This document shows positions 16,780 through 25,718 of a stretch of 64,000 nucleotides of DNA, piece by piece. The first letter of the stretch is position 1. Every line of letters starts with the position of its first letter. Source of the stretch: Sorangium cellulosum So ce56 (GTDB lineage: Bacteria > Myxococcota_A > Polyangia > Polyangiales > Polyangiaceae); the NCBI RefSeq assembly GCF_000067165.1, contig NC_010162.1:5414501-5478500 (forward strand), written 5' to 3'. The position numbers and the translations under genes were made by a program. The notes under the pieces are model-generated. The model had not been told where the DNA came from and made no database searches. It saw only the letters and a program-made list of their open reading frames with translations.

Positions 16780-19182
16780 ATGCCGTCGCCCCCCTGGAAG
16801 ATCGAGACCGGCGTCGAGACCGTCATCTCGTCGTGGCTTGCCTCCGGCTACGTCCGCCCTTGTTTCACCGCGGATCGCGAGCTTCCGCCGGCCGACGCGC
16901 GCACCGCGCCGATGCCCGACGCGCTCTCGCCGGCGCTCCGCGGCGCCCTGGAGCGCCGCGGCATCGATCGGCTCTACGACCACCAGGCGCGGGCCTTCGC
17001 GGCCGCCCGCGCGAAGCCCACGGGCCCGAGCGCCGCGGCGGAGCCGGCGCGGGCGGGGCGGCACGTGGTCGTCGCGACGCCCACCGCCAGCGGCAAGAGC
17101 CTCTGCTTCCATCTCCCGGTGCTCGACGCGCTCGCCGAGGGCGCCGCGTCGGGCCAGGGCGGCAGCGCGATCTACCTGTACCCCACCAAGGCGCTCGCCC
17201 GGGACCAGGAGGCCGGCCTGCACGCGCTCATCCGCGAGGCGGGGCTCACGATCCCGGCGATCGTGTACGACGGGGACACGCCGGGCGACGCCCGGCGGGC
17301 GGCGCGCGAGCGCAGCCCCATCGTGATGACCAACCCCGACATGCTCCACGCGGGGATCCTGCCGCACCACGCGCACTGGGCGCGGACGTTCCAGCGCCTG
17401 CGCTACGTCGTGCTGGACGAGCTCCACACCTACCGCGGCGTGTTCGGGTCGCACGTCGCCCACGTCCTCGCCCGGCTGCGCCGGGTGGCCGCGTTCCACG
17501 GATCGAGCCCGACCTTCCTCTGCGCGACGGCGACGATCGGCAACCCGCGGGCGCACGCCGCCCGCCTCTTGGGCATCGCCGAGGACGAGCTCGAGCTCAT
17601 CGACGAGTCAGGCGCCCCGCGGGGGCCGAGGCGCTTCTTCCTGTACAACCCGCCGGTGGTGAACGCGGAGCTCGGGGTGCGCGCCAGCACCCTGAAGAGC
17701 GCGGTGCGCCTCGCCGGGGATCTCGCCCGCGCCCGCGTGCCGACGCTGGTGTTCGGCCAGTCGCGCAACTCGGTCGAGATCATGCTGAAGTACCTGCGCG
17801 AGGGCGTCGGCAAGGAGATCGGGGCGGAGGACGCGATCATGGCGTACCGCGGCGGCTACCTCCCGGAGACGCGCCGGCGGGTCGAGCGGGGGCTGCGCGA
17901 GGGCGAGATCCTGTGCGTCGTGGCGACGAACGCCCTCGAGCTCGGCATCGACATCGGCGAGCTCGACGCGGTGATCTGCGCCGGCTACCCCGGGTCGGTC
18001 GCCGAGACGTGGCAGCGCTTCGGCCGGGCGGGCCGGCGCGGCAAGACGAGCATCGCGGTCCTGTGCGCCACCAGCGCGGCGCTCGACCAGTACCTCGCGA
18101 GGAACCCGGGTTACCTGCTGGAGCGCGGGGCCGAGTCGGCCCGGATCGATCCGCAGAACACCGAGATCCTCGTGCAGCACCTCAAGTGCGCGGCGTTCGA
18201 GCTGCCGTTCCTCAAGGGGGAGCCCTACGCGGCGATGGCGCCGGACGACACCGTGGCGGCGCTCCGCTTCCTGCAGGACAACGGGGTCGTGCACGAGTCG
18301 AACGATCGCTTCCACTGGGCGACCGACGCGTATCCGGCGAACCACGTGAGCCTGCGCTCGGTGGGCTGGGACAACTTCGTCATCATCGACAAGGCCCTTG
18401 GCAAGACGCTCGCGGAGCTCGACTGGCGCGCGGCGCCGACGATGCTCCACGAACAGGCCATCTACCAGCACGACGGCGAGCAGTACCAGGTCGAGCGGCT
18501 CGATTACGAGAACCACAAGGCCTTCGTGACGAAGGTCGTCCCCGACTATTTCACGACCGCGCTCACCCACCGGAAGGTGAGCATCCTCGACGAGAGCGCG
18601 GCCGCCCCGCTCGGCCGGGCCACCGCCGCCTTCGGCGAGGTGAGCATCGTGGAGAAGGTGGTCGGGTACAAGAAGATCAAGTTCTACACGCACGAGAACA
18701 CGGGATACGGCGACGTGCGGTTGCCCGACATCCAGATGCACACGACCTCGTTCTGGCTCACCGTGCCCGAGCCGCTCTGCGAGGAGCTCGGCCTCGGCCG
18801 CGCGACCGCCATCGACGGCCTGCGCGGGATCGCGCGGGCGCTGGAGACGGTCGCGACGCTCTCGCTCATGTGCGATCCGCGCGACATCGGCCAGACGCTC
18901 GAGGACGGGAGCGAGGCGCGCGAGGTCCCGGCCGGCGGAGAGGCGGCCGGGGTCTTCGATCCCACGCTGTTCCTGTTCGACAACGTGCCAGGCGGCGTCG
19001 GGCTCTCCGAGCGCATCTACGAGCAGCGCGACGAGCTCCTCGCGCGCACGCGGCAGCTCATCGCCGGCTGCGGCTGCGACGAGGCCGGCTGTCCGCTCTG
19101 CGTCGGCGCCACGGAGACCATCGACGCGAAGCGCAAGCGCGCGTCGCTCGGGCTCCTCGCGATCTTGCTCCACCAGGCGTGA
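16780..19182 (+). CDS. MrfA/YprA-like DEAD/DEAH helicase with zinc-binding C-terminus (DUF1998)
   Basis: An 800-residue superfamily 2 helicase. RecA-like motifs in order: TPTASGKSL (Walker A, K106), VLDELHTY (motif II, D213), ATATIGNP (motif III), ALELGIDIG and QRFGRAGRRG (motifs V and VI). The C-terminal DUF1998 region carries C764, C766, C771 and C774 in GCGCDEAGCPLC, a metal site conserved in this family. Bacillus MrfA uses this fold to repair mitomycin C lesions, so a DNA-repair translocase is likely. Here the N-terminus is short and the gene stands alone behind its own promoter. Confidence 0.88.
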   Translation: MPSPPWKIETGVETVISSWLASGYVRPCFTADRELPPADARTAPMPDALSPALRGALERRGIDRLYDHQARAFAAARAKPTGPSAAAEPARAGRHVVVATPTASGKSLCFHLPVLDALAEGAASGQGGSAIYLYPTKALARDQEAGLHALIREAGLTIPAIVYDGDTPGDARRAARERSPIVMTNPDMLHAGILPHHAHWARTFQRLRYVVLDELHTYRGVFGSHVAHVLARLRRVAAFHGSSPTFLCATATIGNPRAHAARLLGIAEDELELIDESGAPRGPRRFFLYNPPVVNAELGVRASTLKSAVRLAGDLARARVPTLVFGQSRNSVEIMLKYLREGVGKEIGAEDAIMAYRGGYLPETRRRVERGLREGEILCVVATNALELGIDIGELDAVICAGYPGSVAETWQRFGRAGRRGKTSIAVLCATSAALDQYLARNPGYLLERGAESARIDPQNTEILVQHLKCAAFELPFLKGEPYAAMAPDDTVAALRFLQDNGVVHESNDRFHWATDAYPANHVSLRSVGWDNFVIIDKALGKTLAELDWRAAPTMLHEQAIYQHDGEQYQVERLDYENHKAFVTKVVPDYFTTALTHRKVSILDESAAAPLGRATAAFGEVSIVEKVVGYKKIKFYTHENTGYGDVRLPDIQMHTTSFWLTVPEPLCEELGLGRATAIDGLRGIARALETVATLSLMCDPRDIGQTLEDGSEAREVPAGGEAAGVFDPTLFLFDNVPGGVGLSERIYEQRDELLARTRQLIAGCGCDEAGCPLCVGATETIDAKRKRASLGLLAILLHQA

Positions 19183-19493
19183 GCCCGGCGGCGAGCGCCT
19201 CCGGGCGCTCGCAGCGGCGCGCCCGCAAGGAATGTCCTGAGCGGACGGATACCAGACCCACGCAGATCCAGCGACATCCACCTCGCTCTGCGCCCCTGAG
19301 CCCCCTACCACGCTCGCGACGGGCGCTCGTCGTGGACGTGTCGCCGCCGCCCCTGCTGGCGATGTGACAGCCATGTTTCGGCGCAGAGGGGAACACCACG
19401 AGTCGATTTGTGCAATCGACCGCAGCATCTCTGGAGATCGAGCGCTGTCGCCCCTTTACCCCGCCCCTCGGTGCAATCTAGAGTCGGGGTACC
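19183..19493. other. Intergenic region before the Ser/Thr kinase gene
   Basis: About 310 bp with no coding signal. It must contain the promoter of the kinase gene; AT-richer steps lie around 19360-19430 but I cannot single out hexamers. The kinase begins at a GTG without a clear ribosome-binding site. Confidence 0.4.
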
Positions 19494-21176
19494 GTGGAGA
19501 GCGCGCCATCGAGGGGGGTTGTTCTGGGGCGTTACGCCATTGGACCGCGGATGGCGCGCGGCGGGATGGGCGAGGTGTTTCGCGCGGTCGCGCTCGGGCC
19601 GGACGGCGAGGAGGTCCCGGTCGCCATCAAGCGAATCGTCCCGATGCACGCCGGCAGCGACGATCTCAGGCAGCTCTTCATCGCCGAGGCGAGCATGATG
19701 ACCCGCCTCAAGCACCCCAACATCGATGAGGTGCTCGACTTCGGCGTCGACGAAGCGGGCGACTTCTACCTCGTGCTCGAGCTCGTGTCCGGGACGGATC
19801 TCGGGCGACTCTGCAAGGGGCTCTGGGCGCGCGGGGAGTCCGTCCCGGTGCCGATCGCGCTCTTCGTCGCCGCCCAGGTGCTCGAGGGGCTGGGCTACGC
19901 GCACGAGCGCTCGGCCGCCGAGGGGCGGCTGATGGTGCACCGCGACGTGAGCCCTGGAAACGTGCTCATCTCGCTGAGCGGCGTCGTGAAGATCGCGGAC
20001 TTCGGCGTGGCGATCGCCACGCGGGGCGACGTGGGGGACGCCGCCAGGCGCGACCTGGTCGGCAAGCCGAGCTACATGCCGCCCGAGCAGTTCGACGGCG
20101 AGCGCGTCGACGCGCGCGCCGACGTGTTCGCCCTCGGGGTGGTCCTGTTCCAGATGCTCACCGGGACGCGGCCCTTCCCCGGGAGCAGCGCCGCCTCGCG
20201 GATGGCGGCGGCGCGCGAGGGGCAGATGTTGCGGGCGAGCGAGCTGCGCCCCGAGGTGAGCCCCGCGCTGGAGGCGATCCTCTCGCGCGCGCTCGCGCCG
20301 CGCCGGGACGACCGCTTCCCCGACGCGCGCGCGATGCTGGAGGCGATCGAGGCGCTGCGCGAGGCAGGCCACGAGATCGGCACGCCGGAGGACCTCGGGG
20401 CGCTCGTGAGCGCGGCGCTGAAGGAGTCGCCGGAGTCGCGTCCGCCGGGCCCCCACACGCCCGAGCTCCCCGAGGACGAAGACGACCTGGAGGGGGGCGA
20501 GCTGACGCGCGCCGACGCGGACAGCCCCTTCACCCTGCGCGCGACGCGACGCCCCGGTCCATCGTCGCAGGTGCTGGGCGGCGAGGCCGAGGCGCTCGGT
20601 GCGCTCGACGCGCTCGATGGCATCGACGCGGCGCTCCCGGCGCCGTCGAGCGCCCCGGTGAGCGGCGGGTTCCACGCCGTGGCGCCGGCGTCCGGCGAGG
20701 AAAGCTCGATCGAGCCGCTCCAGGCGTCGAGCCTGAGGGGGGCGGTCTCCTTGACGCCGAGGCCGCGCGACGAGGCGCGGCCGCCGTCCTCGGCGCCGGG
20801 CGCGGTCCTCCCGCCGGCCGGGGCGACGCGGCAGCGCCTGCTCGCGGCGGCGATCGCCTGCGCCGCGCTGGCGGGGATCGCGGTCGCCAGCGTGCGCGTC
20901 GGCCGCGGCGGACCGAGCGCGGCCTCCCCGGCGGCCGTGCAGCGCGCCGTTCGGGCCGTGCAGCCGCAGATCACCGCCGCCGTGCAGGCCGCGCTGTTGC
21001 CCCTGCGAAGAGCGCCTTCCCCTGCGAGCCCCGCCGGGGGCGCCGCACCGGCCGCGGGCTCTACCGCAGGTGCCGCACCGGCCGCGGGCTCTACCGCAGG
21101 TGCCGCGCCGGCCGCGGGCGCCACGGCGGGCGCCGCGCCGGCCGCGGTCACCGCCCCCGCCGCGGACCCCCCGTGA
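19494..21176 (+). CDS. Membrane-anchored Ser/Thr protein kinase (PknB type)
   Basis: A 560-residue eukaryotic-like kinase. The catalytic domain spans about residues 12-290: glycine loop MARGGMGEV, lysine K46 (VAIKRI), HRDVSPGNV with catalytic D151, and DFG at 169-171, so it should be active. A KPSYMPPEQ motif follows the activation segment. An acidic/Pro-rich linker leads to one membrane helix at about 449-468, giving a cytoplasmic kinase with a short periplasmic tail. The tail is an Ala-rich, repeat-encoded stretch and not a PASTA sensor. The start is GTG. The substrate is unknown. Confidence 0.9.
   Translation: MESAPSRGVVLGRYAIGPRMARGGMGEVFRAVALGPDGEEVPVAIKRIVPMHAGSDDLRQLFIAEASMMTRLKHPNIDEVLDFGVDEAGDFYLVLELVSGTDLGRLCKGLWARGESVPVPIALFVAAQVLEGLGYAHERSAAEGRLMVHRDVSPGNVLISLSGVVKIADFGVAIATRGDVGDAARRDLVGKPSYMPPEQFDGERVDARADVFALGVVLFQMLTGTRPFPGSSAASRMAAAREGQMLRASELRPEVSPALEAILSRALAPRRDDRFPDARAMLEAIEALREAGHEIGTPEDLGALVSAALKESPESRPPGPHTPELPEDEDDLEGGELTRADADSPFTLRATRRPGPSSQVLGGEAEALGALDALDGIDAALPAPSSAPVSGGFHAVAPASGEESSIEPLQASSLRGAVSLTPRPRDEARPPSSAPGAVLPPAGATRQRLLAAAIACAALAGIAVASVRVGRGGPSAASPAAVQRAVRAVQPQITAAVQAALLPLRRAPSPASPAGGAAPAAGSTAGAAPAAGSTAGAAPAAGATAGAAPAAVTAPAADPP
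21042..21150 (+). repeat. 30-bp tandem repeat in the kinase C-terminus
   Basis: Copies begin at 21042, 21072, 21102 and 21132 (the last partial); the first two are identical and the others diverge. Each encodes AAPAAGSTAG-like decapeptides. Because 30 is a multiple of three, unit gain or loss would keep the frame. It forms the periplasmic tail of the kinase. Confidence 0.7.
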
Positions 21177-21221
21177 GCCGCATCGCTTGCGGCGCTCGGT
21201 CCGCTCGGTTAGCAGCGCGGC

Positions 21222-22103
21222 ATGCGACGCCCTCACGTCCTCCTCGCCCTCGCCCTGACCGCGCTCGCCGGCTGTAGCGCCTCGCCGCCCGCAGCTCCGC
21301 CGCCTCCGACGGCTGCGCCCCCGGCTCAGCCCGACGCGCCGCCCGCTGCGGCGGCCTCCGCCCCACCGGGCGACGCTGTCGCCCCGGCGCCCTTGTCGGT
21401 CGCCTCGGTCGAGGTGCCTGCTGCCCTGCGCGCCGTCGTCGACGCCGCCGATCGCGCGGACGCCGACCGGGCGCTCGACGCCGGCCGTAAGCCTGCGGAG
21501 ACGCTCGCATTTTTCGGCATTCAGCCGGGGATGAAGGTCGCGGAGCTCGCGGCGGGGGGCGGCTACTCGGCCGAGCTCCTGGCGCGGGCGGTCGGGCCGG
21601 GAGGGGTCGTCTATGCGCAGAACAACCGCTTCGTCCTCGAGCGCTTCGCCGAGAAGCCGTGGAGCGAGCGGCTCAAGAAGCCCGTGATGAAGCCGGTGGT
21701 CCGGGTCGATCGCGAGCTCGACGACCCGCTGCCGCCCGAGGCGCGGGATCTCGACGCCGTGCTCCTCGTGCTCTTCTACCACGACACGGTGTGGATGGAG
21801 GCGGACCGGGCCGCGATGAACCGCGCGGTCTTCCGCGCGCTCAAGCCCGGCGGCGTGTTCGCGATCGTCGATCACGCCGGGCGCGCCGGGACGGGCGTCA
21901 CCGAGGTGAAGACGCTCCACCGCATCGAGGAGAAGATCGTGCGCGAGGAGATCGAGCGGGCCGGCTTCCGGCTCGCGGCCGAGGCGACCTTCCTCCGGAG
22001 CCCCGCGGACACGCGCGACTGGAACGCCTCGCCGATGGTGGCGGGCGACAAGCGGGGCACGAGCGACCGCTTCGTCCTGAAGTTCGTCAAGCCCGGGGGC
22101 TGA
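21222..22103 (+). CDS. SAM-dependent methyltransferase-fold lipoprotein
   Basis: A 293-residue protein whose first residues are a lipoprotein signal with lipobox LAGC (C18), followed by a Pro/Ala linker to about residue 60. The rest is a class I methyltransferase fold: motif I reads VAELAAGGGYSAELL and a later strand reads LKPGGVFAIVDHAG. Related periplasmic methyltransferase-like proteins exist in proteobacteria, where SAM supply is unclear. It lies 45 bp after the kinase gene in the same direction, so co-transcription is likely. Substrate and even catalytic activity are unproven. Confidence 0.82.
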   Translation: MRRPHVLLALALTALAGCSASPPAAPPPPTAAPPAQPDAPPAAAASAPPGDAVAPAPLSVASVEVPAALRAVVDAADRADADRALDAGRKPAETLAFFGIQPGMKVAELAAGGGYSAELLARAVGPGGVVYAQNNRFVLERFAEKPWSERLKKPVMKPVVRVDRELDDPLPPEARDLDAVLLVLFYHDTVWMEADRAAMNRAVFRALKPGGVFAIVDHAGRAGTGVTEVKTLHRIEEKIVREEIERAGFRLAAEATFLRSPADTRDWNASPMVAGDKRGTSDRFVLKFVKPGG

Positions 22104-22196
22104 GCCGCCGCGGCGGCCTGGGCTCATCGCGGGCAGCGGGTGGGCGGCGGCGGATGCCATCCGCCATCGGAGCCGCCCCTCGGCGCATGGCGGCGC

Positions 22197-23315
22197 TCAC
22201 CCGTCGGAGCGAACGCAGCGCACGAGCCGCCGATCGCGGACCGTGTGGCCCTGCGATGCGCCGTTCGTGAAGTTGACGAGGACGGCCTTCTCCGCGCTGC
22301 CGATGGCGGGCGTCGACGACCAGAAGACGTCGGACGGCGTCCCCGGGAAGGCCTCCAGGTCGATCGCCGGCCCGGATCGCCGATCATCGACGATCGAGAG
22401 CAGCTCCTTCGCGCTCGGCAGCCGCCAGTCGCTCTTCGCGGCGAGGTCGAGGTCCTCGCAGTGCGCGAGCGCGTCGCTCCAGATGAACCGGGTCTGGGAG
22501 GCGTGGCGCTGCCAGACGAGCCCCGTCGAGCGATCGAGCACCCAGTCCTCGCCGGGCGAGAGATCGGCCGGCGCGATCCCCTTCACACCTCCGACGCACA
22601 GCGCCCGCGCGCCGGCCGTGTCGTCCTTCGAGAAGAAGCCGAGGGACGCATCGCTGGCCAGCACCCCCCAGGCGAACGAGCTGTCCGCGGCGACGTCGGT
22701 CGCGGACCAGTAGAAGCTGTCCTGGGTGGACGTGAAGAAGATATCGGGAAACGCCGTGGCATGGCCGAAATCCAGGATGGAGACGAGCTCGATCCGCGTC
22801 GGCAGGCGCCAGTCCGACAGGCCGCCTATGCCCTGCGCGCTGAGCGCCGCGCAGTGCTCCTGCGCGCCGACCAGCGTGAACGCCCCGTTCTCCACCACCT
22901 TTTCCCAGGTGAGCCCGGTCACCGAGTCTTCCACCGCGCCGTCGGCTTCTGTGTAGGAGGGGACGGCGATCTGGTAGTTCCCGTCCTGTCCGAAGAAGGG
23001 CGCCGAGGGCCCCGGGCACGCCTCCAGCACGGTGGTCCCGTTCGAGCAACGCGTCGTCGGCGAGTCCGGCCATGTCACCGGCACGGGCGGCGACCCTCCG
23101 CCGCCCGTCCCTCCCTCGCCGCCCCCGCCGCCGATCGGCTCGCTGCCGCCGCCGCCGATCGGCTCGCTGCCGCCGCCGCCGATCGGTTCGCCGCCGCCGC
23201 TGCTGCTGCCGAGCTGAAAGGGCTCTCCGATGCATCCGGCGAGCGTGACGGACTCCACGAGCAGCGCGGCCAACAGCCAGGTGAAGCGAAGGGCGTGAGG
23301 GGTCTCGTTCGGCAT
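22197..23315 (-). CDS. DUF1566 (Lcl C-terminal-type) lipoprotein
   Basis: A 372-residue surface lipoprotein (lipobox TLAGC, C28) with a repeat-encoded GGGSEPI linker to about residue 60. Two DUF1566 modules follow, seen as paired blocks VTGLTWEKV/LSDWRLPTRIELVSILD and STGLVWQRH/KSDWRLPSAKELLSIVD; each has the WRLPT core. DUF1566 proteins are extracellular and resemble sulfatase-modifying/C-lectin folds; binding targets are unknown. The ATG at 23315 is chosen because the lipoprotein signal follows directly; no good ribosome-binding site is seen. Convergent with the methyltransferase gene. Confidence 0.82.
   Translation of the reverse strand: MPNETPHALRFTWLLAALLVESVTLAGCIGEPFQLGSSSGGGEPIGGGGSEPIGGGGSEPIGGGGGEGGTGGGGSPPVPVTWPDSPTTRCSNGTTVLEACPGPSAPFFGQDGNYQIAVPSYTEADGAVEDSVTGLTWEKVVENGAFTLVGAQEHCAALSAQGIGGLSDWRLPTRIELVSILDFGHATAFPDIFFTSTQDSFYWSATDVAADSSFAWGVLASDASLGFFSKDDTAGARALCVGGVKGIAPADLSPGEDWVLDRSTGLVWQRHASQTRFIWSDALAHCEDLDLAAKSDWRLPSAKELLSIVDDRRSGPAIDLEAFPGTPSDVFWSSTPAIGSAEKAVLVNFTNGASQGHTVRDRRLVRCVRSDG
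23133..23204 (-). repeat. 24-bp tandem repeat encoding a GGGGSEPI linker
   Basis: Two exact copies at 23133-23156 and 23157-23180 and a third degenerate copy follow one another within the DUF1566 lipoprotein gene. They encode an extended linker between lipid anchor and folded domain. Unit changes would keep the frame and alter linker length. Confidence 0.7.
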
Positions 23316-23671
23316 GGGCAAGCGGCGGCGCCAGGAGAGGATCCGGGCCAGCAGCCTATCATCCACCGGGGCGCGGGGGTCGACTTCCTCGCAGCGCCTC
23401 GCGCCGCAGGCTCGCATCATCATCGCCGCCCGCCCGCCGCCCGCCCGCCGCTTCGCTCCCCCGCGCCCGCGGCGTTCGCGCCGCCCGCGCGGGCCGGTCG
23501 GCCCAGGAGAGGCGAAGCGAGCATGATGGAAGAACGACGCGCGGCGGAGAGTGGGGTTGAGCCCGTGCACCTCGGTGCCTCTCCGCCGCGTCGACCTCTT
23601 CTACGCAGGTTGCGTCTACGCAGGTTGCGTCTGGCGCCCTCTCCGCCTGTGCGGGCCGAGGATCCGCCGCG
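23316..23671. other. Intergenic region upstream of the DUF1566 gene
   Basis: About 355 bp between the DUF1566 start and the metalloprotease stop. No gene is supported. It should hold the DUF1566 promoter, and near 23600 a short tandem duplication. Confidence 0.4.
23600..23629. repeat. 15-bp perfect tandem duplication
   Basis: TCTACGCAGGTTGCG occurs twice back to back (23600-23614 and 23615-23629), 43 bp downstream of the metalloprotease stop. It is non-coding and most likely a recent slippage duplication. Confidence 0.6.
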
Positions 23672-25228
23672 TCACGGCGTCGTGTAGTCGACCTTCACCG
23701 TGTACGTGCTCTCCGCGTACCCCTGCACGAGGAGGAAGGCCTCCGACTGCCCTTCCGGGACCGTCAGCTCGCACGTCTCGTCCGCGCCGTCGAGGTAAGG
23801 CCGGCAGTCGAAGGTGCTCAGGGTGGGCTGCTCGCCGAACCGCACGTAGAGATCGGGGTCCCCGGTGCCGCTCATCACGGCCCGGAAGGTCGTGCCAGCG
23901 ACCACCGAGATGGGCCCGTGGGACGCCGTCTCGCGCCGCGAGACGCTGCCGTCGAAGCTCGTCGACGTCTCCGTGCCGCCGCCTCCGGGCTCGCCTCCGG
24001 GCGCCTTCGGCGCGGAGTAGCGCACCTCGATGTCGTAGGTCGAGGCCGTGAAGCCGTGCACCTTGACGAAGGCCCTCGTCTGGCCCGCGGGCACATCGAG
24101 CGTGCAGGTCTCGTTGGCGTCGCTGAGGTAGGGCCGGCAATCGAACGATCTCGCCGTCGGCGCATCACCGAACTTCACGAAGAGATCGGGGTCTCCGGTC
24201 CCGGTCATGACGACGGTGAGGGTCGTCCCGGCCACGACCTCGAACCCCTCGGCGGGCCCGACCGCTTCGAAGGCTCCGCGGGCGAGGCGGCCGCTGAAGT
24301 TCTCGGTGGTCGGCTCCCCGGCCGGCGGCTCCCCGGTCGGCGGCTCCCCGCCGCCTCCGCCGCCTCCATCACCTCCGCCGTCTCCGCTCGGCGTGCCATA
24401 GAGCGCCTGGACGCCCGCGATGTCCTTCTGCGTGAGGACGAGCGTGCTGTCGCCCGTGCCGTTGCACTGGGGATAGTGCATGACGGACGCGCCGTCGTAC
24501 TCGGTGAGGGCACGCCAGTTGTCGTCCTCGAAGCAGGTGCCCGACTCAGGACGGGTGTGCTCGTGACGGAAGCCAAGGGTGTGGCCCAGCTCGTGGCGGA
24601 GAATGCCCGTCATCGTGGGCCGCGTGCTGCCGAAAGCGGTCCTGTCGATCAGCACGTTCCGCGAGTACCTCGACTGGCCGGGGAAGAAGGCGCGCGCCAG
24701 GTACTGGCCGCCGGCGTTGACGGGGTTCACGTCGAACAGGACGTCGCTGGTGCTCGATGTGCAGCGCGAGTCGGCAGACTCCACATGGATGAAGTCGACG
24801 TCCGCGACGTCCTCCCATGCCTTGACGGCATCCGCCATCGCCGTCACGACCTGCTCGTACTTGTCCCCGAATCTCGTGCTCACGCAGTACGAGAGGTTGT
24901 GCCGCTGCTCCGCCGTCCAGATGACGTCTTGCCCGCCTTCCTGGTTGACGATCAGCGCACCATCGCGCACATGCGCCTCCCAGAACTCGCGCAGATGCTT
25001 GAGATCTACGACCGGCGTGTCCCCGTTAACAATGTAGATGCCGGTGTCAGGCTCCCGGAACACCGTCCGCTCGAATCGCTCAAATCCCAGCTGATTCGCG
25101 CCGACTTCCTCGGTGTCGGCGCCGCCGACGTCTGCCGAGCAACCGGCCGCGGCGGCGGTCAAACCAGCGATCACCAGAACGAGCTTACGGGCGATCACAT
25201 TGCTCTCTTGCGGCTTTGCAGGATGCAT
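23672..25228 (-). CDS. Secreted metzincin-type metalloprotease with two PPC domains
   Basis: A 518-residue exported protease. The signal ends in a lipobox-like AAAGC (C30). The catalytic zinc motif is H212-E213-x2-H216-x5-H222 in HELGHTLGFRHEH, with the Met-turn M250 in SVMHYP, typical of metzincins (matrixin/astacin-like). A Gly/Pro linker follows, then two pre-peptidase C-terminal domains (about 312-395 and 420-518), each with the blocks GTGDPDLFVKFG or GTGDPDLYVRFG. The ATG at 25228 is chosen because AAAGGAG lies 6 bases before it. A predatory or extracellular digestive role is likely from family and organism. Confidence 0.88.
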   Translation of the reverse strand: MHPAKPQESNVIARKLVLVIAGLTAAAAGCSADVGGADTEEVGANQLGFERFERTVFREPDTGIYIVNGDTPVVDLKHLREFWEAHVRDGALIVNQEGGQDVIWTAEQRHNLSYCVSTRFGDKYEQVVTAMADAVKAWEDVADVDFIHVESADSRCTSSTSDVLFDVNPVNAGGQYLARAFFPGQSRYSRNVLIDRTAFGSTRPTMTGILRHELGHTLGFRHEHTRPESGTCFEDDNWRALTEYDGASVMHYPQCNGTGDSTLVLTQKDIAGVQALYGTPSGDGGGDGGGGGGGEPPTGEPPAGEPTTENFSGRLARGAFEAVGPAEGFEVVAGTTLTVVMTGTGDPDLFVKFGDAPTARSFDCRPYLSDANETCTLDVPAGQTRAFVKVHGFTASTYDIEVRYSAPKAPGGEPGGGGTETSTSFDGSVSRRETASHGPISVVAGTTFRAVMSGTGDPDLYVRFGEQPTLSTFDCRPYLDGADETCELTVPEGQSEAFLLVQGYAESTYTVKVDYTTP

Positions 25229-25718
25229 TTGGAGCTCCTTTCGGGGGAGGCGAATCACGCTGTCCACGCGAACTCGATGAGACCCAAATGCCTTAACCCG
25301 ATTTGACCCTCAGTCGGATAGCCAAATCTGACCGCCGTTCATAAAAAGGGTTCAGGATTGTAAAAAATTTCGAAGAGAGCGGACATGGTTCTCTTGTCAC
25401 AGTAAAATTCCCGTAACACGCGAAGCGAACAGATCTGGTCGGACAGACACACTGGAAAACAACACATCTTGAGATCGGGCGACGCGTACTTGCACCGGGA
25501 CAGGCATCGGGATCCTCCTGCCTCCGTTGCGCCGATGAAAGGCGCGGAACGCACGCATGCAACGCGACGGCTGCAACGCGGCGCGCGCGGGCGCAGCGGC
25601 GCGCGCCGCGGCAGCCAACGGCGCGCGGGCACCTCCGCGGGCGCCGAGCGCGGCGCGATGCTTCAGGGCAGCGTCGGGGCGGCGCGCAGCGCTCGTCGCG
25701 CGGGACGACGGCGGGCGC
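25229..25718. other. Intergenic region with AT-rich segment upstream of the metalloprotease
   Basis: About 490 bp. The segment 25320-25470 is much more AT-rich than anything nearby, with runs of A and T, and lies 100-240 bp upstream of the protease start. It probably carries that gene's promoter and control sites; on the minus strand TTTACA and TATGAA lie 15 bp apart, too close for a confident call. The part from 25540 to 25718 is GC-rich and non-coding. Confidence 0.45.

Noticed and set aside
19305..22160. Minus-strand open frame of 951 codons across the kinase and methyltransferase genes
   Set aside because: Arg-rich composition with no family signal; the plus strand encodes clear HRD/DFG and methyltransferase motifs.
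25320..25470. AT-rich segment considered as horizontally acquired gene
   Set aside because: No coding frame with sensible composition; more likely a promoter region for the metalloprotease.
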